Below are positions 16,804 through 25,370 of a stretch of 64,000 bases of DNA, piece after piece (position 1 is the first letter of the stretch; each line of letters opens with the position of its first letter). Location: NCBI GenBank assembly GCA_002720475.1, contig PBIL01000002.1:127099-191098 (forward strand), written 5' to 3'. Origin of the DNA: Roseovarius sp. (GTDB lineage Bacteria > Pseudomonadota > Alphaproteobacteria > Rhodobacterales > Rhodobacteraceae). The notes beneath the pieces were generated by a model. That model was not told the DNA's origin and did no database searches. It was given only the letters and a program-made list of their open reading frames with translations. The position numbers and the translations under genes are program-made.

Positions 16804-17930
16804 TTCCGGGCCTCCAGCCCAAGCAGGGGCCGAAGCCGGATCCCCACCCAGGACCCGGCAAAGGCCGCCGCGAACCAGACCCAGCCATGCGCCGAGCCGG
16901 TGGCGATGCCGCTGAAGAAGGCACCGATATTGCATCCGAAGGCCAGCCGCGAGCTGTAGCCCAGCACCAGCCCCGCGACGATCACCGCCACCCAGGCCCG
17001 CGCGGGCAGCAGGCCCACCGGCGAGGCCAGCCCGGCGCGCCACCACGCCACCAGCGCCGCCCCCCCGATAAGCCCCAGATCGGTGAGCGAGGTGATGTCG
17101 AGCAGAAGGCTCGCCTGAACCTGCGCCGCGTTCGCCGGGGCGGACCAGAAGACCGAGCCCGAGAGATCGCCGCCCATGGCCACCACGCCCTTGGCGACCC
17201 AGAGGCCAAGACCGTAGACCACGCCCCAGGGCTGGCCCGCCACCACAAGATGCAGGATGGCGAGTGCGGCCAGCGCCAGCAAGGCCGCCCAGTAGCGCGC
17301 AGGCAGCCGGTGGCTGCCCTTGCGCCCCAGCGCCAGCGCCAGCGCCGTGATCCCCGCCAGCCCGGCAAGCGTGACGGCAAGGCCGCTCCCGCCTTCCAGC
17401 GCCATGACCGGCAGGCTGCCAAGCGCGGTCCACCAGCTCAGATGACAGGCCCCCGCGAAACTGCCGATGGCGAAGAAGGGCAGCGCCACCGCGCCCACGG
17501 CATTGCCGCTCCCGGCATTGACGAGCGTGCCCGAGCCGCAGCCGAGCACGACCTGCATCGCCGCCCCGAACACGAAGGCCCCGCCGATCATCGCCAGCCC
17601 GATGGGGGCGTGCGCGCCCTTCAACTCGGCCCCGTTGGCGGCCAGCAGGGGCAGCGCCGCGCAGGCGACGATGGCGATGGCCAGAAGCTGCGCCAGCAGC
17701 CCCGAGGCATCGCGCTCGAGGATCATCCGACGCCAGGGGCCCGTGAACCCGAAGCGAAACCCTTCGAGCGTCAGGCCGAAACCCAGCCCGATCAGCAGCA
17801 CCGCGCCCGAGCGCGGCCCCGCCAGCAGCGCCACGGCCGCCACCCCGGCCGCCACAAGGGCCAGCATCAGGCCGCGCGGCAAAAGACCCGGCGCGCGGGC
17901 CGCTTCGGGCGTGGCGGTCGCGGTCGTCAT
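16800..17930 (-). CDS. YeeE/YedE (TsuA-type) family transporter
   Basis: The 376-residue integral membrane protein has about nine or ten hydrophobic helices and the two pseudo-symmetric family motifs: VLGCGSGTLVNAGSGN with Cys131, and FGCNIGAFFSGIATGSAHGW with Cys333. In characterised TsuA proteins, such conserved cysteines relay thiosulfate across the inner membrane. Uptake of thiosulfate or a related sulfur compound is therefore likely here. The gene follows the secreted rhodanese by 8 bp and overlaps the small peptide gene, so the three form one operon. Exact substrate is inference from family and neighbours. Confidence 0.85.
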   Translation of the reverse strand: MTTATATPEAARAPGLLPRGLMLALVAAGVAAVALLAGPRSGAVLLIGLGFGLTLEGFRFGFTGPWRRMILERDASGLLAQLLAIAIVACAALPLLAANGAELKGAHAPIGLAMIGGAFVFGAAMQVVLGCGSGTLVNAGSGNAVGAVALPFFAIGSFAGACHLSWWTALGSLPVMALEGGSGLAVTLAGLAGITALALALGRKGSHRLPARYWAALLALAALAILHLVVAGQPWGVVYGLGLWVAKGVVAMGGDLSGSVFWSAPANAAQVQASLLLDITSLTDLGLIGGAALVAWWRAGLASPVGLLPARAWVAVIVAGLVLGYSSRLAFGCNIGAFFSGIATGSAHGWVWFAAAFAGSWVGIRLRPLLGLEARK

Positions 17931-17938
17931 CGCGGGCC

Positions 17939-18877
17939 TCAGTACTTGCCGGTGATCTTGTTGAGCAGGTTCTGGAACAGTCCCGGCACATTGGCCATCT
18001 CCAGCCCCGCATTGGACCAGCCAACGACCGATTCCGGGTAGAGCCGAACCCCCTCGATCCCGGCAAGCTCGCTCAGCGCGAACCAGTTGGTCGCGGCCCA
18101 GTGGCCGGTATTGCAGAAACTCACCAGCCGGTCTTCCGGGCCAAAGCCGTTCTCCTCGGCCAGCTGCCGCACCAGATCGGGCTTGATCAGCGCGGGCTCG
18201 TCCTGCCCGAACCAGCGGTCATGGGTGAAATACCGCGATTGCGGGATGGTGCCGGGGCGCGCTGCGGCGGCGTGCTTGGCCTCTCCGCGCCAGAACGCCT
18301 CGGGCCGCGCGTCGACAAGCTGCGCGTTCTCGCGCCCGTCCACGATCGCCTGCACATCCTCGCGCGTGGCAAGCCATTCCTCCGAGAAGGACACGGTGAT
18401 ATCCGAGGGCGCGACTTGCGGTGCCGCCCCCTTCTCGATCGGTGCGCCGGCCGCCGCCCAGGCGTTCATGCCGCCGTTGAGAATGGCAAGCGGCGCGATC
18501 CCGCTCGATTTCAGCGTCCAGTAGACCCGCGCCGCCGCCCCGAAATCGGTCTGGTTGGTGCCCTGGTGAACCACCACCACGGGCGTGTCGTGGCGGAGGC
18601 CGAGCCCGCGCAGCACCTCGGTCAGATGCGCCTCGGTGACAAGCTGGCCGGGGTTCTCTGCCGGGCCGCGAAAAACGCCGTAGGGCGCGTTGAGCGCGCC
18701 GGGAACATGGCCCTTTTCATAGGCTCCCGGGGCACGGATATCGAGCACGACGGGCGCCTCCGCCGCAAGCGCGGCGCGCAGCCCCTCCACATCGACAAGC
18801 GGCCCGAGCGCCTGCGCGGCCATCGGGAAGACGGCAAGCGCGAGGGTGAGCAGGGATCTACGGAACCGGGCGAACAT
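17939..18877 (-). CDS. Secreted tandem-rhodanese sulfurtransferase
   Basis: The 312-residue protein begins with a signal peptide (MFARFRRSLLTLALAVFPMAAQA, cleavage near residue 23) and has two rhodanese domains. The first (about 25-145) has no catalytic cysteine at its loop (HQGTNQTDFG). The second has the active loop with Cys255 (CNTGHWAATNW). It should transfer sulfane sulfur in the periplasm, for example from thiosulfate, and fits with the YeeE-type transporter encoded next. A perfect AAGGAGG ribosome site precedes the ATG at 18877; the open frame continues upstream, but only the 18877 start gives the signal peptide. Confidence 0.9.
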   Translation of the reverse strand: MFARFRRSLLTLALAVFPMAAQALGPLVDVEGLRAALAAEAPVVLDIRAPGAYEKGHVPGALNAPYGVFRGPAENPGQLVTEAHLTEVLRGLGLRHDTPVVVVHQGTNQTDFGAAARVYWTLKSSGIAPLAILNGGMNAWAAAGAPIEKGAAPQVAPSDITVSFSEEWLATREDVQAIVDGRENAQLVDARPEAFWRGEAKHAAAARPGTIPQSRYFTHDRWFGQDEPALIKPDLVRQLAEENGFGPEDRLVSFCNTGHWAATNWFALSELAGIEGVRLYPESVVGWSNAGLEMANVPGLFQNLLNKITGKY

Positions 18878-18941
18878 GGCGGACCTCCTTTTGCGCGAAA
18901 GCACGCGATCCCCCCAGAGATACGCGCCGCGCCCGGCAGCA

Positions 18942-19022
18942 ACAAGCCTTGTCACACCCTTTCACGCGCGTTTGACACCCGGTGCCGCGTCACTTCAGGC
19001 TGGACAAGCACCACGCTTGTCC
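18942..19022. promoter_or_regulatory. Two related palindromes in the rhodanese/LysR divergent region
   Basis: A perfect 8-bp inverted repeat GGACAAGC/GCTTGTCC with a 5-bp spacer lies at 19002-19022, and a second palindrome ACAAGCCTTGT lies at 18942-18952. Both share the ACAAG/CTTGT half-site and sit about 60 bp apart between divergent genes. A TTGACA hexamer (18972-18977) lies between them. This is the arrangement expected for LysR control of its own gene and of the divergent sulfur operon. Confidence 0.45.
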
Positions 19023-19062
19023 CAACCATGGCGGGAACCGGAACAACGCGAAAGGCCCGCGC

Positions 19063-19953
19063 ATGGCCAAGCCGCCCTTTACGCTCGTTCAACTCTCGGT
19101 GCTCGAGGCCATCGCGCGCTGCGGCGGGATCGGGGCGGCGGCGCGCGATCTGGGACTGTCGCAACCCTCGGTCTCCAACCACCTGTCGCAGATCGAGGAG
19201 AAGCTGCGCACGCGCCTCTTCGACCGCTCCGGCCACCGGCTCGAGGCCAATGCCCTCTTGATGCCGCTCCTGCCCCGGCTGCGCGCGCTGCTGCAGATAT
19301 CCGAGGAGGTGGCGGGCGCGCTCGGCGGGCTGGCGACGCTGGAATCCGGGCGGCTCTCGATCGGCTATTCCACCCATCAGTTCATCATGGACATCCTCGC
19401 CACCTTCCGCCATCGCCATCCGGGCGTGCGGATCGAGGCGCGCTGCCACGGCTCCTACGACCTGCTGGAGGGGCTGCGGCGCGGGGCCTATGAGGCCTGT
19501 TTCGTCACCCTGACCGAGCCCGAGCCCGATCTTGTCAGCCTGGAGTTGAGGCGCGAGGACGTGATGCTCATGGTCGGCCGCGAAAGCCCGCTGGCGACGC
19601 GCGCGCGCATTTCCTGGGCCGAGGTCGGCGATCTCGACCTCATTCGCCGCGAAGGCGCCTCGGGGACGCGGCGGCTGTTCGATGCCGTGGCCGCGCGCCA
19701 GGGCATCAGCCCGCGCACGGCGATCGACCTCGGTTCATGGGAGTCGATGCGCCTTGCGGCGGCCGAAGGGGTGGGCGTGGGCGTGGCCATGGCGGGAGAG
19801 ATCGAGCCCGACGATCCGCGCATCGTGGCCCTTGCACTCGAGGAGCCGGTGCCGCGGCTCGGCCATCACCTTGTCACCCTGCCCGAACAGCGCGACATGG
19901 GCGCGGTCGCCGCGCTGTTCGAGATCGCGGCGCAGCGGCGCATGATGACGTGA
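19063..19953 (+). CDS. LysR-family transcriptional regulator
   Basis: The 296-residue protein has an N-terminal winged helix-turn-helix (residues 1-65; GGIGAAARDLGLSQPSVSNHL) and a LysR substrate-binding domain from about residue 90. The start at 19063 follows GAAAGG and gives the standard LysR N terminus. It is divergent from the rhodanese-YeeE operon and 142 bp upstream of, and co-oriented with, the aminoethylphosphonate operon. LysR regulators occur with both kinds of cluster. I lean slightly to phosphonate control by gene order, but the palindromes in its own upstream region leave the sulfur operon as a real alternative target. Confidence 0.9.
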   Translation: MAKPPFTLVQLSVLEAIARCGGIGAAARDLGLSQPSVSNHLSQIEEKLRTRLFDRSGHRLEANALLMPLLPRLRALLQISEEVAGALGGLATLESGRLSIGYSTHQFIMDILATFRHRHPGVRIEARCHGSYDLLEGLRRGAYEACFVTLTEPEPDLVSLELRREDVMLMVGRESPLATRARISWAEVGDLDLIRREGASGTRRLFDAVAARQGISPRTAIDLGSWESMRLAAAEGVGVGVAMAGEIEPDDPRIVALALEEPVPRLGHHLVTLPEQRDMGAVAALFEIAAQRRMMT

Positions 19954-19981
19954 GGTCAGGCAATAGGGAACCCATCCGTAA

Positions 19982-19998
19982 TATTTGCAACCCAAATA
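19982..19998. promoter_or_regulatory. Inverted repeat upstream of the phosphonate-uptake operon
   Basis: TATTTG and CAAATA, perfect 6-bp arms with a 5-bp spacer, lie in the AT-rich 142-bp gap before the binding-protein gene, about 100 bp before its start. The size and the T-N11-A feature fit a LysR-type site, and a LysR gene ends 29 bp to the left. The region further downstream includes a TTTAAT at 20014-20019 that could be a -10 element. Confidence 0.35.
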
Positions 19999-20095
19999 AA
20001 TACGTGAGTTTCATTTAATCGTCACAGAATCGTGCAATGCCATCAATGGGGAAAAATGCGGTAACATCCCACCACAAACACCTGGAGGACACCCG

Positions 20096-22153
20096 ATGCG
20101 TTCCAAGATGATCTCGCTGCTCACGGGCACCACGGCGCTCGCGCTGAGCGGCACCATGGCGCTGGCCGCCTGCCCGCCCGCCACCGTGGCCGACATGAAG
20201 GGGCTTTCGCCGACCTTCCCGCAGCAATTCGAACTGGCCGAGTTCGAAAGCGCGGCAAGCTGCGATCTGGGCTTTGCCGAGAACCCCGCCATCGCCGATC
20301 TCAACGCGCGCATCACGGGCAACCCGGACCTGCCGCCGCTGGCCGAGCGCCTGCCCGAGGAGCCGCTGGTCGTCGCGCCCTACACGGCCATCGGCCAGTA
20401 TGGCGGCACGCTCACCGGGGCCTCGCGCGGCACCGAATCGGGCACCTCCGATATCCTGTCGGTGCGCCATGTGAACCTCGTGCGCTATGCCGACGATCTC
20501 AAGACCATCGTGCCCAATGTCGCCAAGGGCTGGGCATGGAACGACGATTACACGCAGCTGACCTTCACCCTGCGCAAGGGGCACAAATGGTCCGACGGCG
20601 CGCCCTTCACCGCGCATGACGTGGCCTTCTGGTACAACGACATCCTCACCAACCCGGCGATCACCGAGAAGGTGCCGGGCCGCTGGCTCTTCAACGATGA
20701 ACCCGCCAAGGTCGAGGCGGTGGACGATCTGACCGTCCGCTTCACCTTCCCCGCGCCGCAGCCCAACCTCATCAACCGCTGGGCGATGGATTACGGCCAG
20801 ACCTTCCTGCCGCGGCATTTCCTCGGCCGCTTCATGGACAAGTATAACGACGATGCCGCCGCGCTGCGCGCCGAGCACGGCTTTGCCAGCGAGAAGGAAG
20901 CCGTGGACTTCTACTACGGTGCGTCGGACTGGAAGGACGTGCCCTCGCCTCTGCTGAAGGATCCGGCCAAGGCCGCCGCCATCGGCACCGCCGTCATGCC
21001 GACCCTCGAAAGCCACATCCTCGTGGCCGAGGATTCCAACGGCCGCCGGCTTGTCGCCAACCCCTATTTCCACATGGTGGACACGGCCGGCAACCAGCTG
21101 CCCTATATCAACGAGATCCGCGAGGATTACATCCCCGAGCGCGACGTGGTGAACCTCAAGGTGATGAACGGCGAGATCACCTGGAAACAGCAGGCGATGG
21201 AACTCAACGACTTCCCGCTGCTCAAGGAGAACGAGGCCAAGGGCAACTACACCGTGACCCTTGCGCCGACCCTGGGCGAGACGGTCTACTACTCCTTCGC
21301 GCGCAACCACAAGGATCCGGTCCTGCGCGAGATCTTCAACGATCCGCGCTTCAGCCAGGCCATGTCGATGGGCCTCGACCGCGGGGAAATCCGCGAGATC
21401 GTCTATCTCGGCCAGGGCACGCCCGCCCAGGCCATCCCGGTCGAGGCGCGCACCGTCGATTTCGTGCCGGAATACGCGCTCACCCAGTTCACCCAGCATG
21501 ACGTTGATGCGGCCAATGCGCTGCTCGACGAGATGGGGCTGACCAAGGGGCCCGGCGGCAAGCGGATGCGCCCCGACGGCAAGCCGCTGGCCATCCGCAT
21601 CCTCTTTGCCAGCCAGGGCAGCCCGGTGCAGCTGCACGAACTGGCCCGTGGCATGTGGGAGGATCTGGGCATCACCGTCGATCTGCGCGAAGTGACCTCG
21701 GACGAATACCGCGCCACGGCGAATGCCAATGACGTGGACGTGTTCATCTGGAAGAATGACGGCATCTCCGGCCCGTTCATCGCGCAGGACGCCACCATGC
21801 TGGTGCCGCCCTTCGGCGATTTCTTCAACCCCGGCGGCGGCTTCGAATGGGCCAAGTGGCACCAGACCGACGGTGCCGAGGGCATCGAGCCGCCCGCCGA
21901 CATCAAGAAGCTGTGGGATCTCGCCGACCAGTTCCTCTCGGTGCCGCTCGGCTCGGAGGACTCGAGCCGGATCGGCGAGGAGATCGTGCGCATCCATGCC
22001 GACAACATGCTCAAGATCGGCGTCGTGGCGGAGATCCCCTCGCCCTACGTCTATCACAACAGCCTGCAGAACGTGCAGCCGCTCACGGCCAAGACCTATG
22101 ACTATTACTGGACCTATCCCTACCGTCCGCAACAGTGGTTCCTTGAGAACTGA
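20096..22153 (+). CDS. ABC transporter substrate-binding protein, peptide/nickel (family 5) type
   Basis: The 685-residue periplasmic protein starts with a signal peptide (residues 1-24, cleavage after MALA). The family 5 extracellular solute-binding fold follows, with blocks such as LRKGHKWSDGAPFTAHDVAFWYNDI and AMSMGLDRGEIREIVYLGQGTPA. At 685 residues it is long for the family (about 500-600). The ATG follows a good GGAGG. It heads an operon with two permeases, two ATPases, phnW, phnX and a phosphonate-ester-hydrolase-like enzyme, so the ligand is probably a phosphonate such as 2-aminoethylphosphonate or an ester of it, not a peptide. That substrate call is from context only. Confidence 0.87.
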   Translation: MRSKMISLLTGTTALALSGTMALAACPPATVADMKGLSPTFPQQFELAEFESAASCDLGFAENPAIADLNARITGNPDLPPLAERLPEEPLVVAPYTAIGQYGGTLTGASRGTESGTSDILSVRHVNLVRYADDLKTIVPNVAKGWAWNDDYTQLTFTLRKGHKWSDGAPFTAHDVAFWYNDILTNPAITEKVPGRWLFNDEPAKVEAVDDLTVRFTFPAPQPNLINRWAMDYGQTFLPRHFLGRFMDKYNDDAAALRAEHGFASEKEAVDFYYGASDWKDVPSPLLKDPAKAAAIGTAVMPTLESHILVAEDSNGRRLVANPYFHMVDTAGNQLPYINEIREDYIPERDVVNLKVMNGEITWKQQAMELNDFPLLKENEAKGNYTVTLAPTLGETVYYSFARNHKDPVLREIFNDPRFSQAMSMGLDRGEIREIVYLGQGTPAQAIPVEARTVDFVPEYALTQFTQHDVDAANALLDEMGLTKGPGGKRMRPDGKPLAIRILFASQGSPVQLHELARGMWEDLGITVDLREVTSDEYRATANANDVDVFIWKNDGISGPFIAQDATMLVPPFGDFFNPGGGFEWAKWHQTDGAEGIEPPADIKKLWDLADQFLSVPLGSEDSSRIGEEIVRIHADNMLKIGVVAEIPSPYVYHNSLQNVQPLTAKTYDYYWTYPYRPQQWFLEN

Positions 22154-22165
22154 GGTCTGAAACCC

Positions 22166-22194
22166 GCCCGCTCCGGCCGCGCGCCGGGGCGGGC
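22166..22194 (+). other. Intercistronic stem-loop between binding protein and permease genes
   Basis: Arms of 12 bases (22166-22177 and 22183-22194) pair with one G-T wobble around a CGCGC loop, 12 bases after the binding-protein stop. No T-run follows. Such hairpins commonly stabilise the 3' end of binding-protein mRNA or attenuate read-through, letting the binding protein outnumber the membrane complex. Confidence 0.55.
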
Positions 22195-22214
22195 ACGGCC
22201 TTGGGGGAAGGCAG

Positions 22215-23207
22215 ATGGCCCGTTTCCTGATCGAACGGCTCTTCGGCATGATCGTGACGCTGTTTCTCGTCTCGATCATGGTGTTCTTCATCATGGAACT
22301 GCCGCCCGGCGACTATGCCGAGCGCTATGCCTTCCGCAAGTATTCCGGCACCGGCATCACCATGACCGAGGCCGACGTGCAGGCGATCCGGGCCGAGCTC
22401 GGCCTCGACGCGCCCGCCATCACCCGCTATCTCGACTGGATGGGCGGCATCGTGCTGAACGGCGATTTCGGCCCCGCCTATGCCTTCGACACCTCGGTGA
22501 ACAACATCATCGGCGACAAGGTTTGGCTCACGCTCGGGCTGCTCTTTGCCACGCTGATCGTGACCTATGTCATCTCGATCCCGGTGGGCATCTATGCCGC
22601 CGTGCGCCGCGGCGGGCTGGCCGATTACGGGCTGACGATCTTTTCCTATCTCGGGCTTGCGCTGCCGAACTTCCTGCTGGCGCTGGTGATGCTCTATTTC
22701 GCCAATCTCTGGTTCGGCGCCTCGATCGGCGGACTGTTCAGCCCGCAATATGCCGAGGCCCCCTGGTCGGCGGCCAAGTTCTGGGATCTGGTCAAGCATC
22801 TCTGGCTGCCCGCCGCCGTGCTGGCCTGGTCGGCCATGGCCTATCAGATCCAGACCGTGCGCGCGACCATGTCGGACGAGCTGGGCAAGCTCTCGGTCAT
22901 GGCGGCACGCGCCCGCGGCGTTCCCGAGGCGCGTCTGCTGCTGAAATACCCCGCGCGGCTCGCCATCAACCCGGTGGTCTCGACCATCGGCTTCGACGTC
23001 AACCGGATCTTCTCGGAACTGCCCATCGTGGCGGTGGTGCTGGGGCTGACGGAACTGGGCGATCTGCTGCTGAAATCCTACCTCGATCTGGACATGAACG
23101 TGGCCGGGGCGATCCTGCTGCTGCTCACCGTGGTGATCGTGGTGATGAATTTCGTCTCGGACCTGCTTCTAGCATGGCTCGATCCGCGTATCCGGCTGGG
23201 AGGATGA
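22215..23207 (+). CDS. ABC transporter permease, DppB/OppB type
   Basis: The 330-residue inner-membrane permease has an N-terminal helix typical of DppB (IERLFGMIVTLFLVSIMVFF), then a periplasmic segment and five further helices. The cytoplasmic coupling loop lies near MAARARGVPEARLLLKY. It forms the channel with the product of the next gene. A GGGGGAAGG ribosome site precedes the ATG. It is the third component of a complete importer whose enzyme neighbours indicate phosphonate uptake. Confidence 0.9.
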   Translation: MARFLIERLFGMIVTLFLVSIMVFFIMELPPGDYAERYAFRKYSGTGITMTEADVQAIRAELGLDAPAITRYLDWMGGIVLNGDFGPAYAFDTSVNNIIGDKVWLTLGLLFATLIVTYVISIPVGIYAAVRRGGLADYGLTIFSYLGLALPNFLLALVMLYFANLWFGASIGGLFSPQYAEAPWSAAKFWDLVKHLWLPAAVLAWSAMAYQIQTVRATMSDELGKLSVMAARARGVPEARLLLKYPARLAINPVVSTIGFDVNRIFSELPIVAVVLGLTELGDLLLKSYLDLDMNVAGAILLLLTVVIVVMNFVSDLLLAWLDPRIRLGG

Positions 23208-23211
23208 CGCC

Positions 23212-24372
23212 ATGACCGACATGACCGATACGCCCCATACCCGCCCCGAGACCGCCGCCGAGCGGCGCGAGCGCCGCAAGCGCGAACGCTACTATTCCGC
23301 CAGCCAGTGGACGCTCATCTGGTGGCGCTTCCGCCGCCACCGCGCGGCCATGGCGGCGGCCTTCGTTCTGGGGCTGATGATCGTTCTGGGCCTCTTCGCC
23401 GAGGTCTTCGCGCCCTACGGCACCACCGAGCGCAATCGCGATTACCTCTCCGGCCCGCCGCAGGTGCCGATGTTCTGCGATCACAACGGCTGTTCGCTGC
23501 GCCCCTTCGTCCACGGCACCCGGACCGAGCGCGATCCGGTCACGCTGCGCGCCGTCGCCATGCCCGATCCCGAAACGCGGCGCTACGTCGCCTTCTTCGT
23601 CGAGGGCCAGCCCACGCATCTGCTGGGCGTCATCCCGATCCAGACACGGCTCTTCGGGCTCGAGGACGGCTCGCGCCTGCATCTGTGGGGCACCGACCAG
23701 ATGGGGCGCGACGTGTTCTCGCGCACGCTATACGCCACGCGCACCTCGCTCTCGATCGGGGTGGCGGGGGTGCTCATCTCCTTCGTGCTCGCGCTCGCCA
23801 TCGGCGGGGCGGCGGGCTATTTCGGCGGCTGGATCGACAACGTGATCCAGCGCGTGACCGAGGTGGTGCGCGTGATCCCGGTTATCCCGCTCTACATGGG
23901 CCTTGCCGCGGCGATGCCCAAGGACTGGTCCTCGACCCAGGTCTATTTCGCCATGACGATCATCCTCGGCCTCTTCGGCTGGCCGACGCTGGCGCGGCGG
24001 ATCCGAAGCCAGCTCCTGTCGATCCGGGGCGAGGATTACGTGCTCGCCGCGGAACTGGCCGGCGCGCGCCCTGCCCGCGTGATCGCCACGCACATGCTGC
24101 CCTCCTTCACCAGCTTCATCATCGTCGATCTGGTGATCTCCTTCCCCTACATGATCCTGTCGGAAACCGCGCTCAGCTTCGTCGGCCTCGGGCTGCGCCC
24201 GCCCTCGGTCTCCTGGGGGGTGATGCTGCAACAGGCGCAATCGGTGCAGGCCATCGAACAGGCGCCCTGGCTCTTCATCCCGGCGGCTTTCGTGGTGCTG
24301 GCGGTGCTGGCCTTCACCGTGCTCGGCGACGGGCTGCGCGACGCGGCAGACCCCTATTCGGAGGCGCGCTGA
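23212..24372 (+). CDS. ABC transporter permease, DppC/OppC type, with enlarged periplasmic loop
   Basis: The 386-residue permease has a charged cytoplasmic N terminus, a first helix near residue 45-65, then an unusually long loop of roughly 100 residues before the standard HLWGTDQMGRDVFSR block. The loop includes a CDHNGC cysteine pair that could form a periplasmic disulfide. Coupling-loop sequence EDYVLAAELAGARPARVI is normal. Typical DppC proteins are about 300 residues, so the extra loop is a real addition and may help recognise the binding protein. Its stop overlaps the next start (TGATG). Confidence 0.88.
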   Translation: MTDMTDTPHTRPETAAERRERRKRERYYSASQWTLIWWRFRRHRAAMAAAFVLGLMIVLGLFAEVFAPYGTTERNRDYLSGPPQVPMFCDHNGCSLRPFVHGTRTERDPVTLRAVAMPDPETRRYVAFFVEGQPTHLLGVIPIQTRLFGLEDGSRLHLWGTDQMGRDVFSRTLYATRTSLSIGVAGVLISFVLALAIGGAAGYFGGWIDNVIQRVTEVVRVIPVIPLYMGLAAAMPKDWSSTQVYFAMTIILGLFGWPTLARRIRSQLLSIRGEDYVLAAELAGARPARVIATHMLPSFTSFIIVDLVISFPYMILSETALSFVGLGLRPPSVSWGVMLQQAQSVQAIEQAPWLFIPAAFVVLAVLAFTVLGDGLRDAADPYSEAR

Positions 24373-25370
24373 TGCTCACGGTCGAGAACCTCACGATCAG
24401 CTTCCGCACCGACGAGGGGCGCATCACCCCGGTGCAGGATGTGGGATTCTCGGTGGCCGAGGGGCGCACGCTCGGCATCGTGGGCGAGAGCGGCTCGGGC
24501 AAATCCGTCTCGACCAAGGCATTGATGCGGCTTCTGCCCGGCAATGCCGAGATCGGCCGCGAGGCGCGGATGCGCTACACCTCCAAAAGCGGCGAGGACA
24601 TCGCCATCGAGGCGCTGAAGCCCGGATCGCGCGCCCTGCGCCGCCTGCGCGGCGGCGAGATCGGCATGATCTTCCAGGAACCGATGGCCAGCTTCTCACC
24701 CGTTTACACCATCGGCAACCAGATCATGGAGACGGTCCGCCTGCATCGCGGCCTCAACGGTACCGCCGCGCGTGATCTGGCAGTGGAGATGCTGACCAAG
24801 GTCGGCATCTCGAACCCCGGCGCGCGGGTTGACCAATACCCGCACGAACTCTCGGGCGGGATGCGGCAGCGCGCGATGATCGCGCTGGCGCTCTCGGCCG
24901 GGCCGCGCCTTCTGATCGCGGACGAGCCCACCACCGCGCTCGACGTGACGATCCAGGCGCAGGTGCTCGACCTCATGCGCGACCTGCAACGCGATCTGGG
25001 CATGGGGATGATCTTCATCACCCATGATCTCGGCGTGATCGCCCATGTCGCCGATGACGTGGCGGTGATGTATCTGGGCACCATCGTCGAGACGGGCACG
25101 GCGCGCGAGGTGCTGAAATCGCCTGCCCATCCCTATACGCGCGGACTGATCAAGGCGATCCCGCGGCTCGACCGGCTCGATGCGCGGCTCGAGGCGGTGC
25201 CGGGCGACATCCCCTCGCCCTCGGCGCGGCCCACGGGCTGCCCCTTCCACACCCGCTGCGCCGAGGCCATCGCGGGGCTGTGCGAGCGCGTGACGCCGCC
25301 CGAAGTGCGGCTTGCCCAGGGCCGGCGCGTGCGCTGTCACCTGCATGACGAGACGAGGGCCGTGGCATGA
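24372..25370 (+). CDS. ABC transporter ATP-binding protein, DppD/OppD type
   Basis: The 332-residue ATPase has Walker [10 protein letters not shown]-loop [12 protein letters not shown], signature LSGGMRQR, Walker [13 protein letters not shown] and switch histidine in [10 protein letters not shown]. The C-terminal oligopeptide-transporter extension carries the cysteine-containing motif GCPFHTRC, which in this family can bind an Fe-S cluster. The true start is the ATG at 24372, overlapping the permease stop; the open frame continues upstream inside the permease gene only as an overlap artefact. Confidence 0.92.
   Translation: MLTVENLTISFRTDEGRITPVQDVGFSVAEGRTLGIVGESGSGKSVSTKALMRLLPGNAEIGREARMRYTSKSGEDIAIEALKPGSRALRRLRGGEIGMIFQEPMASFSPVYTIGNQIMETVRLHRGLNGTAARDLAVEMLTKVGISNPGARVDQYPHELSGGMRQRAMIALALSAGPRLLIADEPTTALDVTIQAQVLDLMRDLQRDLGMGMIFITHDLGVIAHVADDVAVMYLGTIVETGTAREVLKSPAHPYTRGLIKAIPRLDRLDARLEAVPGDIPSPSARPTGCPFHTRCAEAIAGLCERVTPPEVRLAQGRRVRCHLHDETRAVA

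Noticed and set aside
20020-20060. A Pho box before the phosphonate importer
   Set aside because: A CTGTGAC on the reverse strand matches one half-site in five of seven positions, but the second half-site at the required spacing does not match.
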